59,667 nucleotides of DNA, from contig CAZMGM010000012.1 of the NCBI GenBank assembly GCA_964565865.1, forward strand, positions 1 to 59,667. The letters are read 5' to 3'. This DNA is from CBDAPI01 sp964565865 (GTDB taxonomy: Bacteria > Acidobacteriota > UBA6911 > RPQK01 > CBDAPI01). This document shows, one piece after another, positions 42,742 to 52,183 of the stretch; the stretch's first letter is position 1, and every line of letters begins with the position of its first letter. The position numbers and the translations under genes were made by a program. The notes under the pieces are model-generated. The model was given only the letters and a program-made list of their open reading frames with translations, was not told the origin of the DNA and ran no database searches.

Positions 42742-42851
42742 CGGACCCGGGGTCCAGAGGTTTGCGCCCGCTGGTTGTGTTTCTCGTCGTCTCCGATTAG
42801 CCAGCATCGGTTTCCTTCTCGTGTTTTGCCAGCGAACACAGTTCTCTGGCG
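42742..42851 (-). repeat. Dispersed ~110-bp intergenic repeat, copy 3
   Basis: Read on the minus strand it contains AGAACTGTGTTCGCTGGCAA, GAAGGAAACCGATGCTGG, ATCGGAGACGACGAGAAACA and AAACCTCTGG. It aligns end to end with copy 2 (5931-6040) at about four of five positions. It lies between the symporter stop and the M28 relic. Confidence 0.75.
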
Positions 42852-42869
42852 CTCGACCCCGCGGGGTTC

Positions 42870-44555
42870 TCACGACGGACTGCGTGGCACCCGGATCTCC
42901 TCTACCAGCTGCTGCACGTGTGCGGGTGGAGGAGGAGTCAGCCACGAAACGACGACCGTCACCAGGAAGTTGATCGCCATCCCAACTGTACCAATGCCTT
43001 CAGGGGAGATGCCCAGCCACCAGTGATCGGCTGAGTTCATCTCGGGAAAAGAGAACTTGAAATAAATGATATAACCTGCCGTAAACGTGAGCCCCACCGC
43101 CATCCCCAGGATCGCCCCGTACTTGTTGGTGCGCTTGGAGAAAATCCCCAATACGATGATGGGAAAGAATGAGGCCGCGGCGAGCCCGAACGCAAAGGCG
43201 ACCACTTCGGCAACAAAACCCGGTGGGTTGACGCCAAAGTAGCCGGTCACAATGATGGCCAGCCCGGCTGTCACCCGGGCCGCCCGCAGCTCCGCTTTCT
43301 CGCTGATTTCGGGTAGGAGCCATTTCTTGAGTAGGTCGTGAGAGACCGCCGCCGACAGCACCAGCAGGAGACCTGCGGCCGTAGAAAGGGCTGCGGCAAG
43401 CCCGCCCGCAGCGACGAGCCCTGCCACCCAGGCCGGCAATCGTGCGATCTCAGGGTTGGCCAGGACCATGATGTCGGGATCGATGTCCAGTTCGCTCTGG
43501 TAACGGGAATTGGGGCCCACGTACTGGATAACACCGTCGTGGTTGTGGTCCTGGAAGGATATCAGTCCCGTAGCCTCCCATCTCGTGAACCACTCTGGGA
43601 CGTTCTCATAGTGAGTGTTCGAGATCGTCTCCAGCAAATTGGTCCGGGCAAAGGCAGCGACTGCCGGAGCGGCGGTGTAGAGAAGGGCGATAAAAACCAG
43701 GGCCCAGCCTGCCGAGCTGCGGGCGGCCGAGACTCTGGCTACGGTGTAAAAGCGAATAATCACATGTGGGAGGCCGGCGGTTCCAGCCATCAGCGCCAGG
43801 GTGATGAAGAGCGTATCCAGAGTCCCTTTCTGTCCCGAGGTGTAGGTGGCAAAACCAAGCTCCATACTGAGCTGGTCCAGGCGGTCCAACAGAAACCGGC
43901 CCGACCCGTCATCCAGAGGGCTACCGAATCCCAATTGAGGAATCACGGTCCCGGTCATCAAGAGCGAGATGAAGATGGCCGGTACCAGGTAGGCAAAGAT
44001 CAGGACGCAGTACTGCGCCACCTGTGTGTAGGTAATGCCCTTCATTCCTCCCAACACGGCATAGCAGAAGACGATGCCCATGCCGACGATGACCCCATGG
44101 CTGATGTCAACATCTAGAAAGCGGGAGAAAACGATACCCACCCCGCGCATCTGGCCCGCTACGTAGGTAAAGGAGATGAAAATGGCACAGATCACCGCGA
44201 CCACTCGGGCCACCTGTGAGTAATAGCGGTCGCCGACGAAATCCGGAACCGTGTACTTTCCGAATTTCCGAAGGTAAGGAGCCAGCAGCAGCGCCAGCAA
44301 CACGTAACCTCCAGTCCAGCCCATGAGATAGACCGAACCATCTCGCCCCAGGAATGAAATAACGCCCGCCATGGAGATGAATGACGCTGCTGACATCCAG
44401 TCGGCAGCCGTGGCCATGCCGTTGACGACCGAGGGAACCTGATTTCCAGCCACATAAAAATCGCTGGTCGAGCGGGCCTTGGACCAGATCGCCACACCGA
44501 TATAGAGAGTGAAGGAGAGACCTACCATGACGAAGGTCCAGGCCTGAACGGTCAT
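42870..44555 (-). CDS. Sodium:solute symporter (acetate/ActP-like)
   Basis: A 561-residue SSS-family transporter with about 13 membrane helices. Characteristic stretches are STSDFYVAGNQVPSVVNGMA, TAADWMSAASFISMAG, VPDFVGDRYYSQVARVVAV and GLAAALSTAAGLLLVLSAAVSHDL. This is closest to the cation/acetate symporter subgroup that works with a DUF4212 small subunit, whose gene directly precedes it with a 4-nt overlap. The substrate is probably a short carboxylate. A soluble-looking insert (about residues 325-370, FQDHNHDGVIQYVG) is a family feature of this subgroup. Confidence 0.88.
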   Translation of the reverse strand: MTVQAWTFVMVGLSFTLYIGVAIWSKARSTSDFYVAGNQVPSVVNGMATAADWMSAASFISMAGVISFLGRDGSVYLMGWTGGYVLLALLLAPYLRKFGKYTVPDFVGDRYYSQVARVVAVICAIFISFTYVAGQMRGVGIVFSRFLDVDISHGVIVGMGIVFCYAVLGGMKGITYTQVAQYCVLIFAYLVPAIFISLLMTGTVIPQLGFGSPLDDGSGRFLLDRLDQLSMELGFATYTSGQKGTLDTLFITLALMAGTAGLPHVIIRFYTVARVSAARSSAGWALVFIALLYTAAPAVAAFARTNLLETISNTHYENVPEWFTRWEATGLISFQDHNHDGVIQYVGPNSRYQSELDIDPDIMVLANPEIARLPAWVAGLVAAGGLAAALSTAAGLLLVLSAAVSHDLLKKWLLPEISEKAELRAARVTAGLAIIVTGYFGVNPPGFVAEVVAFAFGLAAASFFPIIVLGIFSKRTNKYGAILGMAVGLTFTAGYIIYFKFSFPEMNSADHWWLGISPEGIGTVGMAINFLVTVVVSWLTPPPPAHVQQLVEEIRVPRSPS

Positions 44556-44824
44556 CGCGGACCCTCCGGGCGCTCGTGGACATCAGGCCTGCGGTCGAGT
44601 CGATTCATCAACCAGACATAGACGAAGATCAGAATCACGAAGACAAGAATCGAACCCTGCTGCGAAAACCAGAAACCCAGCTTGAATCCCCCCAGTCGAA
44701 ACTGGTCCAGCCAGTCGACAAGAATGATGCTCAGCCCCGCCGAGACCGTAAACCAGACCGTCAGCAGCAGAAAAAGGTACTTCAGGTTGGTTCGCCAATA
44801 TCGTTCGCGTGCGCCTAGAGGCAT
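44552..44824 (-). CDS. DUF4212 symporter small subunit
   Basis: A 90-residue protein with two membrane helices (LKYLFLLLTVWFTVSAGLS and GSILVFVILIFVYVWLMNR). The middle motif FRLGGFKLGFWFSQQG is diagnostic of DUF4212. It forms a pair with the adjacent SSS symporter, overlapping it by 4 nt. The frame is open to a TTG at 44860; the ATG at 44824 has GAAGGGA about 10 nt upstream and gives the usual length. Confidence 0.88.
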   Translation of the reverse strand: MPLGARERYWRTNLKYLFLLLTVWFTVSAGLSIILVDWLDQFRLGGFKLGFWFSQQGSILVFVILIFVYVWLMNRLDRRPDVHERPEGPR

Positions 44825-45089
44825 CCCTTCGTTCCCTTCACGTCTGAAAAGTTCGACCAAGGGTAGCGAGTGGAGACGGTTGCAAGCAAGAGGCGTTGCT
44901 TCCTTAGTTACGACGGACTCCCCCGCATTCGTGTGAGCCCGGACAAGGTGTGGTCAAGGCTCAGGGGAGTGTTCTCTGCACGGATGGCACGGACGTGGCT
45001 CAACGCAACAGGCCACCGATCCAGAGCGAAAGAGGCAGCCAGGTCTCAAGCCTGGCTTGAAATAAAGAGCTCGCGGGTCAACATCCCCA

Positions 45090-47420
45090 CTAGAAAGGGA
45101 AAAACCAGGGCACCATGAAAACCAGTAAAAGCAGGACAACGATCGTCAGGGGGGTACCCACTTTGAGGTAGTCAACGGAGCGGTAACCGCCGGCACCCTT
45201 CACCAGCAAGTTCGCTTTGTGGCTGAAGGGTGTCATGAACGCCGCCGATGCAGCCAGCGCGACTCCCATCATCATGGGATACGGACTCAGACCGAGTCCG
45301 GCCGCCGCCCTCAGAACAACCGGCGTGAGAAGCACTACGGTCGGAGCTCCGTCCAGACCTTGACTCAACAGGCTGGAAAGCACCACTAGCATTCCCAGAA
45401 CCATGTGAGGACCCAGGGGACCTGCCATCGAAACGACGGTGTCAGCCAGCCAGAGTGCCGCTCCAGTTCGCTCCATTGCGATGCCCGCCGGTAGGATTGC
45501 CGCAACCAGAAAAATCACTCTCCACTCAATGCTGCTATAAGCCTCTTTCATAGTCACCGCACCGGTGAGAACAACCAGCGAAGCCGCTGTAAAAGCTGCC
45601 ACATGGATGGGTTGAATATCCATTGTCACGAGCCCGATCATCAGTAACAGACAGCCAACTGCAAAGGGCGCCTTTCTCACCCTTCGCACAGTCTGAATGG
45701 TTTGGGAGAGAACCAGGAAGTCTGGGTCTGCAGCAAGCATGCGAATTCTCTCAGCCGACCCCTGCAGCAATAGCGCGTCGCCAAAGGTCAGTTTCAAGCT
45801 GGCTAGCCTCGATCGGAGGGGAGCTCCCTCGCGCCAGACAGCCAGGACCTGCAATCCGTATCGCTGCCGGAAAGAAACCTCTTTGAGAGCCTTGCCAATC
45901 AAGGAACATCGAGGTGCCAGCGAGGCCTCTACCAGGGCCACCTCCTCCGATCCCAGCTCCGACACGTCCACCTCGGAATCGAACTGGATGTCACCCAGCT
46001 CCAGGAGGCTGGCCATCCTGTCTGATTCTCCCGCAACCAGCAGCCTGTCTCCAGATTGGATGACCTCGTCGGGTGAAACGGCAAGACGGATCTCTCCTTC
46101 GCGAACAATGCCCCCTACCGTAAGGCCGATCAGTTCGCCGATTCTGCTCGCACCCAGGGTAGCCCCTGCTAGAGGTGAGCCCGGGTGAACCTTGATCAGA
46201 AAGAGGTGCTGCTGCAGGGGTCGGATGGTCGTTAAACCGGTCTCGAGCATAGTCAGTCCGGAGTGTCCTCCCAATTCATCTAGTGCCTCTCGGGAGCCAA
46301 TCAACACCAGTTCATCCCCGACCGCCAGAATCTCCTCCCCGAGACGATCGCGCAGCTGCTTCGAGTCTCGCTTGATGGCGAGGACAATCGCTCCGTATTC
46401 GCCCCGGAAATCAAGTTGCTTCAGGCTCTTGCTCCGAAATGTGGAATCGTCGTCAATCCGGACGCGCACTGCATTGAATCCGCGACTAGGCCGCGGCAGC
46501 TGGCCTATTCTAGCCTGCTTGATCTCGGTGCCCTGGACCTTGAGGATGTGCTGTAGATCCGACAACTTCCCTTCCACTAGCAGGGTGTCTCCAGAGCTCA
46601 GCACCGTCGTGGGACTGGGCGCCAGTTCCTTCCGACCATTCCTTAGAATCGCAACGACCTGAACACCAAGTGCAGTGCTTAGGCGAGCCTCCTCCAAAGT
46701 ACTGCCATTCAGGCCAGAGCCTCTGGGAATTCGGATGGAGAAAATTCTTTCGTCCAGGTGGTAGACGTCAGCCAGATCCGCCGTGGTCGAAGGCGACGGA
46801 CCAATCTCACGAGATGGCAGCAGCTTTCGTCCGACGGTCGCCATGAAAATGATTCCTAGGACGAGAAGAGCGATGCCCATCGGCGCAAAGTCGAAGAAGT
46901 CGAAGGACTTCATTCCACGATCCTGGAGCATAGATCCAACCAGGATGTTGGGCGGAGTTCCCACAAGGGTAGTTGTGCCACCTAGAATCGCACCAAAGGA
47001 AAGGGGCATGAAGAGGCGAGAAGGGGAAAGGCCGGCACGACGGGCCAGGCTAGCCAGGGTAGGCATCAGTACGGCAGCCGCGGCAATATTGTTCATGAAG
47101 GCCGACAAGACTCCCGCTACGAGCATGATGGTGATGATGAGACGAACTTCATGGTTACCTACCCAGGCGTGAATATGCTCACCCGCCATATCTGCGACCC
47201 CCGTGTGCAGCAGCGACGCGCTGACGATGAAGATCGAAAGCATAGTGATCACAGCCGAAGAGGCGAACCCCGTGAAGGCTTCGTCCGCGGTCACAAAACC
47301 ACTGAAGATCAGGACCACGAGTCCCAGAAACGCTGTCAGCTCCACAGGGATTTTCTCAGTGAGGAAAAGGGCGACCATGCCGGCCAGAATCAGGAACAGA
47401 AAACCGATTTCAAGCGTCAT
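45090..47420 (-). CDS. SLC13/DASS-type transporter with several RCK-C domains
   Basis: A 776-residue transporter. Membrane halves flank a long soluble insert (about residues 205-600) carrying three to four TrkA-C-like modules (GSGLNGSTLEEARLSTALGV; DSTFRSKSLKQLDFRGEYGA; GSPLAGATLGASRIGELIGL; RCSLIGKALKEVSFRQRYGL). Superfamily motifs are FMNNIAAAAVLMP, GTPPNILVG, GLDGAPTVVLLTP and ASAAFMTPFSHKANLLV. It probably imports sulfate or organic anions, with gating by the RCK domains. It is a longer paralogue of the 7885-9678 gene. Confidence 0.88.
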   Translation of the reverse strand: MTLEIGFLFLILAGMVALFLTEKIPVELTAFLGLVVLIFSGFVTADEAFTGFASSAVITMLSIFIVSASLLHTGVADMAGEHIHAWVGNHEVRLIITIMLVAGVLSAFMNNIAAAAVLMPTLASLARRAGLSPSRLFMPLSFGAILGGTTTLVGTPPNILVGSMLQDRGMKSFDFFDFAPMGIALLVLGIIFMATVGRKLLPSREIGPSPSTTADLADVYHLDERIFSIRIPRGSGLNGSTLEEARLSTALGVQVVAILRNGRKELAPSPTTVLSSGDTLLVEGKLSDLQHILKVQGTEIKQARIGQLPRPSRGFNAVRVRIDDDSTFRSKSLKQLDFRGEYGAIVLAIKRDSKQLRDRLGEEILAVGDELVLIGSREALDELGGHSGLTMLETGLTTIRPLQQHLFLIKVHPGSPLAGATLGASRIGELIGLTVGGIVREGEIRLAVSPDEVIQSGDRLLVAGESDRMASLLELGDIQFDSEVDVSELGSEEVALVEASLAPRCSLIGKALKEVSFRQRYGLQVLAVWREGAPLRSRLASLKLTFGDALLLQGSAERIRMLAADPDFLVLSQTIQTVRRVRKAPFAVGCLLLMIGLVTMDIQPIHVAAFTAASLVVLTGAVTMKEAYSSIEWRVIFLVAAILPAGIAMERTGAALWLADTVVSMAGPLGPHMVLGMLVVLSSLLSQGLDGAPTVVLLTPVVLRAAAGLGLSPYPMMMGVALAASAAFMTPFSHKANLLVKGAGGYRSVDYLKVGTPLTIVVLLLLVFMVPWFFPF

Positions 47421-47593
47421 AGCCCTTCTCCGCCGTGCTCAAGGGTAGCCAGTTTCCCAGCCGACCAATCCCAGTGACCAGCGTCGTGACGGCTAAATTT
47501 TCCGTCGTCTCTTCCGACAGAGTTCGAAACAGCCGCGCTCCCTGAACCTTTGTTACCTCACGGCCGCTAAGATGTCCATCGAATCAGGGGACG

Positions 47594-48238
47594 TCACGCC
47601 TGCACACCAGCCGGACAGGTAACTCCCGTACCACCCACACCACAGTACCCACCGGGATTCTTGGCCAGATACTGCTGGTGGTAGTCTTCGGCGTAGTAGA
47701 ATTCAACCGCCTTCTTGATCTCGGTTGTGATCTGACCGTAACCTGCTCCGCTCAGCTGGTCCTGATAGGCGTCTCGGCTGGACTTTGCAGCTTTATCCTG
47801 TCCCTCGGAAAAGAAATAAATTCCGGACCGATATTGGGTCCCGATATCGTTTCCCTGGCGCATGCCCTGGGTTGGATCGTGATTTTCCCAGAACAACTTC
47901 AGCAACTGCTCATAGCTGGTCCGGGATGGATCGAAGACCACCAGCACAACTTCAGCATGGGCAGTCAGGCCGCTGCATACCTCCCGGTAGGTCGGGTTGG
48001 GTGTGTAACCCCCAGCATACCCGGCCGCTGTCGTGTATATACACTCGGCCTCCCAGAACTTCCATTCCGCTCCCCAGAAGCATCCCATCCCGAAAACGGC
48101 CCGCTCCAGCCCCTCCGCAAAGGGGGGTCGAAGAGGCGTGTCTAGAACAAAGTGTCGTTCTGGAACTGGTATCTCCGTGCCCCGACCTGGCAAGGACCGG
48201 GAGGGGGTGATATGCGTCATTTTGTCGGCAAACCCCAT
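47594..48238 (-). CDS. msrA: Peptide-methionine (S)-S-oxide reductase MsrA
   Basis: A 214-residue enzyme that repairs oxidised methionine. The active-site motif GMGCFWGAEW carries the catalytic Cys53; TTAAGYAGGYTPNPTYREV, FWENHDPTQGMRQGNDIGTQYRS and the C-terminal AEDYHQQYLAKNPGGYCG (resolving Cys) are all present. The ATG at 48238 has GGAAGGAG upstream; the frame is open to 48307. The N-terminal extension of about 45 residues is typical of many Gram-negative MsrA proteins. Confidence 0.95.
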   Translation of the reverse strand: MGFADKMTHITPSRSLPGRGTEIPVPERHFVLDTPLRPPFAEGLERAVFGMGCFWGAEWKFWEAECIYTTAAGYAGGYTPNPTYREVCSGLTAHAEVVLVVFDPSRTSYEQLLKLFWENHDPTQGMRQGNDIGTQYRSGIYFFSEGQDKAAKSSRDAYQDQLSGAGYGQITTEIKKAVEFYYAEDYHQQYLAKNPGGYCGVGGTGVTCPAGVQA

Positions 48239-48413
48239 GCTGCTTCTCCTTCCAGGCCACCATGATAACCTGGGTCTAGCAGCCGGTGGCAAAAATCCAC
48301 CCTGCATCGGACTTTTCTTATCCGGTCCCTTGACCTGGCAGCTTTGAGATGGGTCCTAGAAGCCCGGAAGATTTGTATCAGATTGGCGCGCGGCAGTGTC
48401 TATGAAACCATCT

Positions 48414-50018
48414 TCACCTCAAGCTGGCCTTCCAGAGCTGCGCCTGTTCTCCATCCGGTAGGGGCCATTCTCGAAGAAGGCTCCAGCCCTTCTCTGGTAA
48501 ACCCTCCATTACCTTCTCGTTCCCGCTGGTAATGAAAGAAATGCCCTGGTGACCCGTCTTGGCCACCAGGAAGTCGGATTTTGTTAGCGCGTTCGCTCCA
48601 AAAGGACCTTCGTTGAAATCGAAGAAACTGACATTCCGGCCGGAAGTGACTGACTGCAGCTGCAGGGACCCAGAGTGGAATCGCGGCAGGGTTGGAAGAA
48701 TTCCCACGCTTGCACCTTCCGGGATCACTTCCAGGATTTCGGCTAGCCTCCAGTCTTCCCTGACGGGCGGGCCTCCCAGATGAAAGTAATGGTTGGCATA
48801 GAGAACCCATTCTCGTTGCAGGCTTTGATAGTCCCGATCTCCCTTGAGTTCGAACAAAGCCAGTTTGACAGGGCGGAACAGGGGCAAAGAGAACGTCAAG
48901 GACTGAATCAGTGCGAGGGCCACAATAAGGCCGATGAGCCGAGGCCTGTCTTTCCAGACAAAGAGCAGGAGCATAGCCATCGGGGGAATCATCGGGAGGG
49001 CGAATCGTGGGTCTTTCGGGGTAAGGAAGATCAGAAGGATCAGGCCGGCGCCCAGCCAGCTCCAAAGAAAGAGCGGGATTTTCTTCGCGAGAGCAGCCCT
49101 CGCCGGCCCCCTGGTCCTTTTCCTGAATACTCCGATTCCAAACAGCACGGTTAGAGGGAAATATAGAAAGTAGCTCGACAGTACCCGGGGGTAGTAAATC
49201 CAACCCCAGATGTTGTTCAGTCCGGGCTCGCCGTGCCGGGGGTAGGGGAGCCACGGGATCAGCCCTGCCTGCTCGGTAGTGGGGTAGCGGGAAATCATGG
49301 ACCCCAGATTGGGAAAGTAATAGGAGAGCACTAGAGGGAGGGCCACAAGACCAGCAACCGCAAGGTTTCCGATCGCGCGGCCCCGTCGCCCCGATGCAGC
49401 TAGGCCAAATACCACGGGAACGATCAGGTAGATCGGCATCGTCCACTTGGTGAGGGTTCCTAGAGCGCAAACCAGTCCAAAGGCAACGGTCCACCCCGTG
49501 TGGGTAAACCAGTAACTGCGGAGAATCAGCCATGCACCCACCGTCACCCAGGCTGCCAGGGGCCCGTCCAGAAGGGCTTCGCGGTGAATCATAGTCATAG
49601 CCGGAAAAATCAGCACCAGAAGCGGCGCCCAGCCGGCCGCTCCGGCTGACAGGAATAGAACAGAAATTCGGTAGGTGGCGTAAGCGATGAGGAGAATAAA
49701 CGGGAGGTTTACAATCAAGATTTTGAACTCGGATTCCGGAATCCAGGCAAACACAAGTGCCTCCTGGAGATAGTAGAGCGGCGGGTAGACAGGTGATAGG
49801 CTCGAGAACTGCGACACCAGGGTCCCGGCCCGAAAAGCCTCCAGATAAGACCAGCCCTGTAGCTGGTGGTAGGCCGTGTCCCAGATCGCGGGAGCCTCAT
49901 TGAGAAGCTCCCAGACAATGTCAACGGCCATGACCACTGACAGAGAAATGACCACAGGCCAATTCTTGAAAAAAGGAATTATTTCTGGGGCGGCGCTCCC
50001 CTCGCTCCGATCCGCCAC
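48414..50018 (-). CDS. Membrane glycosyltransferase family 39-like protein
   Basis: A 534-residue protein with about ten membrane helices and an acidic first periplasmic loop (VWELLNEAPAIWDTAYHQLQ), the layout of PMT/ArnT-type GT39 enzymes that use polyprenyl-phosphate sugars. The C-terminal soluble part (about 420-534) is mixed alpha/beta. It starts with GTG immediately after the Wzt stop, so it is the last gene of the O-antigen export operon. It probably modifies or extends the exported glycan or lipid A; donor and acceptor are unknown. Confidence 0.75.
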   Translation of the reverse strand: MADRSEGSAAPEIIPFFKNWPVVISLSVVMAVDIVWELLNEAPAIWDTAYHQLQGWSYLEAFRAGTLVSQFSSLSPVYPPLYYLQEALVFAWIPESEFKILIVNLPFILLIAYATYRISVLFLSAGAAGWAPLLVLIFPAMTMIHREALLDGPLAAWVTVGAWLILRSYWFTHTGWTVAFGLVCALGTLTKWTMPIYLIVPVVFGLAASGRRGRAIGNLAVAGLVALPLVLSYYFPNLGSMISRYPTTEQAGLIPWLPYPRHGEPGLNNIWGWIYYPRVLSSYFLYFPLTVLFGIGVFRKRTRGPARAALAKKIPLFLWSWLGAGLILLIFLTPKDPRFALPMIPPMAMLLLFVWKDRPRLIGLIVALALIQSLTFSLPLFRPVKLALFELKGDRDYQSLQREWVLYANHYFHLGGPPVREDWRLAEILEVIPEGASVGILPTLPRFHSGSLQLQSVTSGRNVSFFDFNEGPFGANALTKSDFLVAKTGHQGISFITSGNEKVMEGLPEKGWSLLREWPLPDGEQAQLWKASLR

Positions 50019-51335
50019 TCAATCCTCTTCTGAGTTTATGTCAGTACTGTTAGAGATCTGGAAATCGACATCTACCGGCCAGCGCATCTGTCCATAAACC
50101 AGGCCCGTATCGAGCAGGCTGAAAACGTAGGCATTGTCGATCCAGTCCTCGACCGTATGGTCCCAGATGTCTCCCCGCGAGACTGCGGGTGAGATGCTGT
50201 ATGTGCCCGGACGAAGCGAGGGTAGGCGCAGTCGGAAGCCCACCGTATAGATCTGACCCGGGCGAGCGTCCGGCATATGCGTCTCCTCGTAGGCAGTGTT
50301 CGAAGAGGTCATTTCGTTTCCGAGCCGATCGCGAACCGTAAAGCCGATGATCGGGCTCACTGTTTCCTGCTTGAAGAGGACGGACACCAGCAGCTGACAC
50401 GAAGCTCCCGCGGGGAGTGCGTTGAGAACTTCTCCGCCGGGAGAAAGCAGGATGACGCCGATGATCTCGGCCCCGCCCTCACCGTAGCGGTTGTCAATCT
50501 GAGGAATGGAGCGAATGACCGGAAGCCGCAATCCCGGGGAAGTCCTAGTCTTTGTTTCCCCTTCTCCCAGACTCTTCTGACGCTCCGCGACCAGGGCGTG
50601 GTAGCGCTGCACGACCGACTTCGGTGTTCCCTGGTAGATCATTCTCCCCCCGTCTAGAAGAACCGCGCGGGAGCAATATCCGGTGACTGCCGGAAGATCA
50701 TGGGTCACCAGAACGATCGTCTTACCTGCATCCCTGAGTTGGCGCATCCGATGCATGCAGCGATGCTGGAAAATCAGGTCACCGACAGCCAGCGCCTCGT
50801 CGACCAGCAGGATTTCAGGATCTGCATGAACCGCCACGGCAAAGGCGATTCTTACGAACATGCCGCTGGAATAAGTCTTGACCGGTTGATCGATGAACTC
50901 GCCGATTTCGGCAAACTCCAGAATCTCGTCCATTCTGTTCTGGACCTGTCGATGGGACAGGCCAAGTACTGCCCCATTGATGAATATGTTCTCTCTACCG
51001 CTGAATTCGAGGTTGAAGCCTGCCCCCAGCTCGAGGATAGCCGCCACCGATCCGCTGACCCGACAGGTCCCGATGGAAGGCCGGAGAATGCCCGCCAGAA
51101 GCTGCAGCAAAGTGCTCTTACCCGAACCATTTTGACCCACAACACCCAGACTCTCGCCTTCCAAAATATTCAGGCTGACGTCGCGTAGAGCCCAGAAATC
51201 TCGATGGAGCTTCCATTTTCGAAGAGAGAGTAGCTCCAACAGTTTTGCGGATGAAGTCTGATAAATCGGGTATTTCTTTGAAACATGGCGAAGTCGAATG
51301 ATGCCCTCCCCGTATGCTTCAGAGAACATCCACAA
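50019..51335 (-). CDS. wzt: Polysaccharide ABC exporter ATPase (Wzt-like) with C-terminal sugar-binding domain
   Basis: A 438-residue protein. The ATPase domain (about 10-260) has Walker A GQNGSGKST (67-75), signature YSSGMFVRIAFA, Walker B ILLVDEALAVGD and the H-loop VTHD. A C-terminal beta-sandwich (about 290-438) resembles the Wzt domain that recognises the finished O-polysaccharide. It overlaps the permease gene by 17 nt. It powers export of O-antigen across the inner membrane. Confidence 0.92.
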   Translation of the reverse strand: MWMFSEAYGEGIIRLRHVSKKYPIYQTSSAKLLELLSLRKWKLHRDFWALRDVSLNILEGESLGVVGQNGSGKSTLLQLLAGILRPSIGTCRVSGSVAAILELGAGFNLEFSGRENIFINGAVLGLSHRQVQNRMDEILEFAEIGEFIDQPVKTYSSGMFVRIAFAVAVHADPEILLVDEALAVGDLIFQHRCMHRMRQLRDAGKTIVLVTHDLPAVTGYCSRAVLLDGGRMIYQGTPKSVVQRYHALVAERQKSLGEGETKTRTSPGLRLPVIRSIPQIDNRYGEGGAEIIGVILLSPGGEVLNALPAGASCQLLVSVLFKQETVSPIIGFTVRDRLGNEMTSSNTAYEETHMPDARPGQIYTVGFRLRLPSLRPGTYSISPAVSRGDIWDHTVEDWIDNAYVFSLLDTGLVYGQMRWPVDVDFQISNSTDINSEED

Positions 51336-52164
51336 ACTCCCGTTTCAAGACTCGAAACACGGAACCCCCTACCACCAAACTAGCGGCGGATAACGCAGTC
51401 AAGGCAAGCAGCATCCACGGCTCCGGCAGGCGGTGATTGATGAGCAGGTCCTGGTAACCACGGACGATGTAGGTCAGAGGGTTGAGCTTCAGGAACAGCG
51501 CAAGCATCGGAAGGCGCTCCTCAACCTGTTCGATACTGTAAAAAATGGGGGTAAACCAGAACCAGAGAATAAGTGCCACAATCAGAAACTGGCTCATGTC
51601 CCGGAGAAAGATCGTCAACGCGGCCATCAACCAGGAGAATCCGAGCACCCAGGCAATCATCAGGACCCAGAGTACCGGAATCAGGAAGAGGTGCCAGGTC
51701 AGAACGTGGAAGAAGTAAAGAACCACCAGGAGCAATCCGAAACCGATCAGATGGGTGACGATGTTCGACCCCGCGATGACCACCGGAAGTAATTCTGAAG
51801 GGAAAACCGTCCTGCGAATGAGATTGCTGTTCTCAACCAGCGTGATGGAAGAGCGCTGGACCGTGTCCTGAAAGTAGAGCCAAGGCAGTAGACCGGCAAA
51901 CAGATAGAGCACAAAGTGTTCACCGGAGCGGCCTGCTACCACTCCCGGCCGGTAGAGGACTGTAAAAATGAAGGTATAGCTAACCAGCAGGACAAGCGGG
52001 TGGATCACCGCCCAGAGAACTCCCAGACTGGAGCCCAGATACCGGGTACCAAGATCCCGTCTGATGAAATTGAGGATCAGGTGCCGCTGCGAAAACAACT
52101 TCATCAGAAAGCTAGTGGCGATGGTGATGGCGTCCCAAAACATTCTGATTTCCTTCGTACTCAC
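51319..52164 (-). CDS. wzm: Polysaccharide ABC exporter permease (Wzm-like)
   Basis: A 281-residue ABC-2 permease with six membrane helices. Motifs of the family are RRDLGTRYLGSSLGVLWAV and PLVLLVSYTFIFTVL near the N-terminus, and NPLTYIVRGYQDLLI near the C-terminus. It pairs with the overlapping Wzt ATPase. The translation start at 52164 lies 20 nt after the glycosyltransferase stop. Confidence 0.92.
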   Translation of the reverse strand: MSTKEIRMFWDAITIATSFLMKLFSQRHLILNFIRRDLGTRYLGSSLGVLWAVIHPLVLLVSYTFIFTVLYRPGVVAGRSGEHFVLYLFAGLLPWLYFQDTVQRSSITLVENSNLIRRTVFPSELLPVVIAGSNIVTHLIGFGLLLVVLYFFHVLTWHLFLIPVLWVLMIAWVLGFSWLMAALTIFLRDMSQFLIVALILWFWFTPIFYSIEQVEERLPMLALFLKLNPLTYIVRGYQDLLINHRLPEPWMLLALTALSAASLVVGGSVFRVLKREFVDVL

Positions 52165-52183
52165 CTGGATTAACAGGGCAGTA

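Noticed and set aside
45040..45061. AGCCAGG/CCTGGCT hairpin after the second SLC13 gene
   Set aside because: Only 7 bp and no T-run on the transcribed strand; not reported as a terminator.
48400..49533. 377-codon minus-strand frame inside the GT39-like gene
   Set aside because: Different frame of the same strand; arginine/proline-rich translation typical of a shadow, whereas the main frame has ordered membrane helices.
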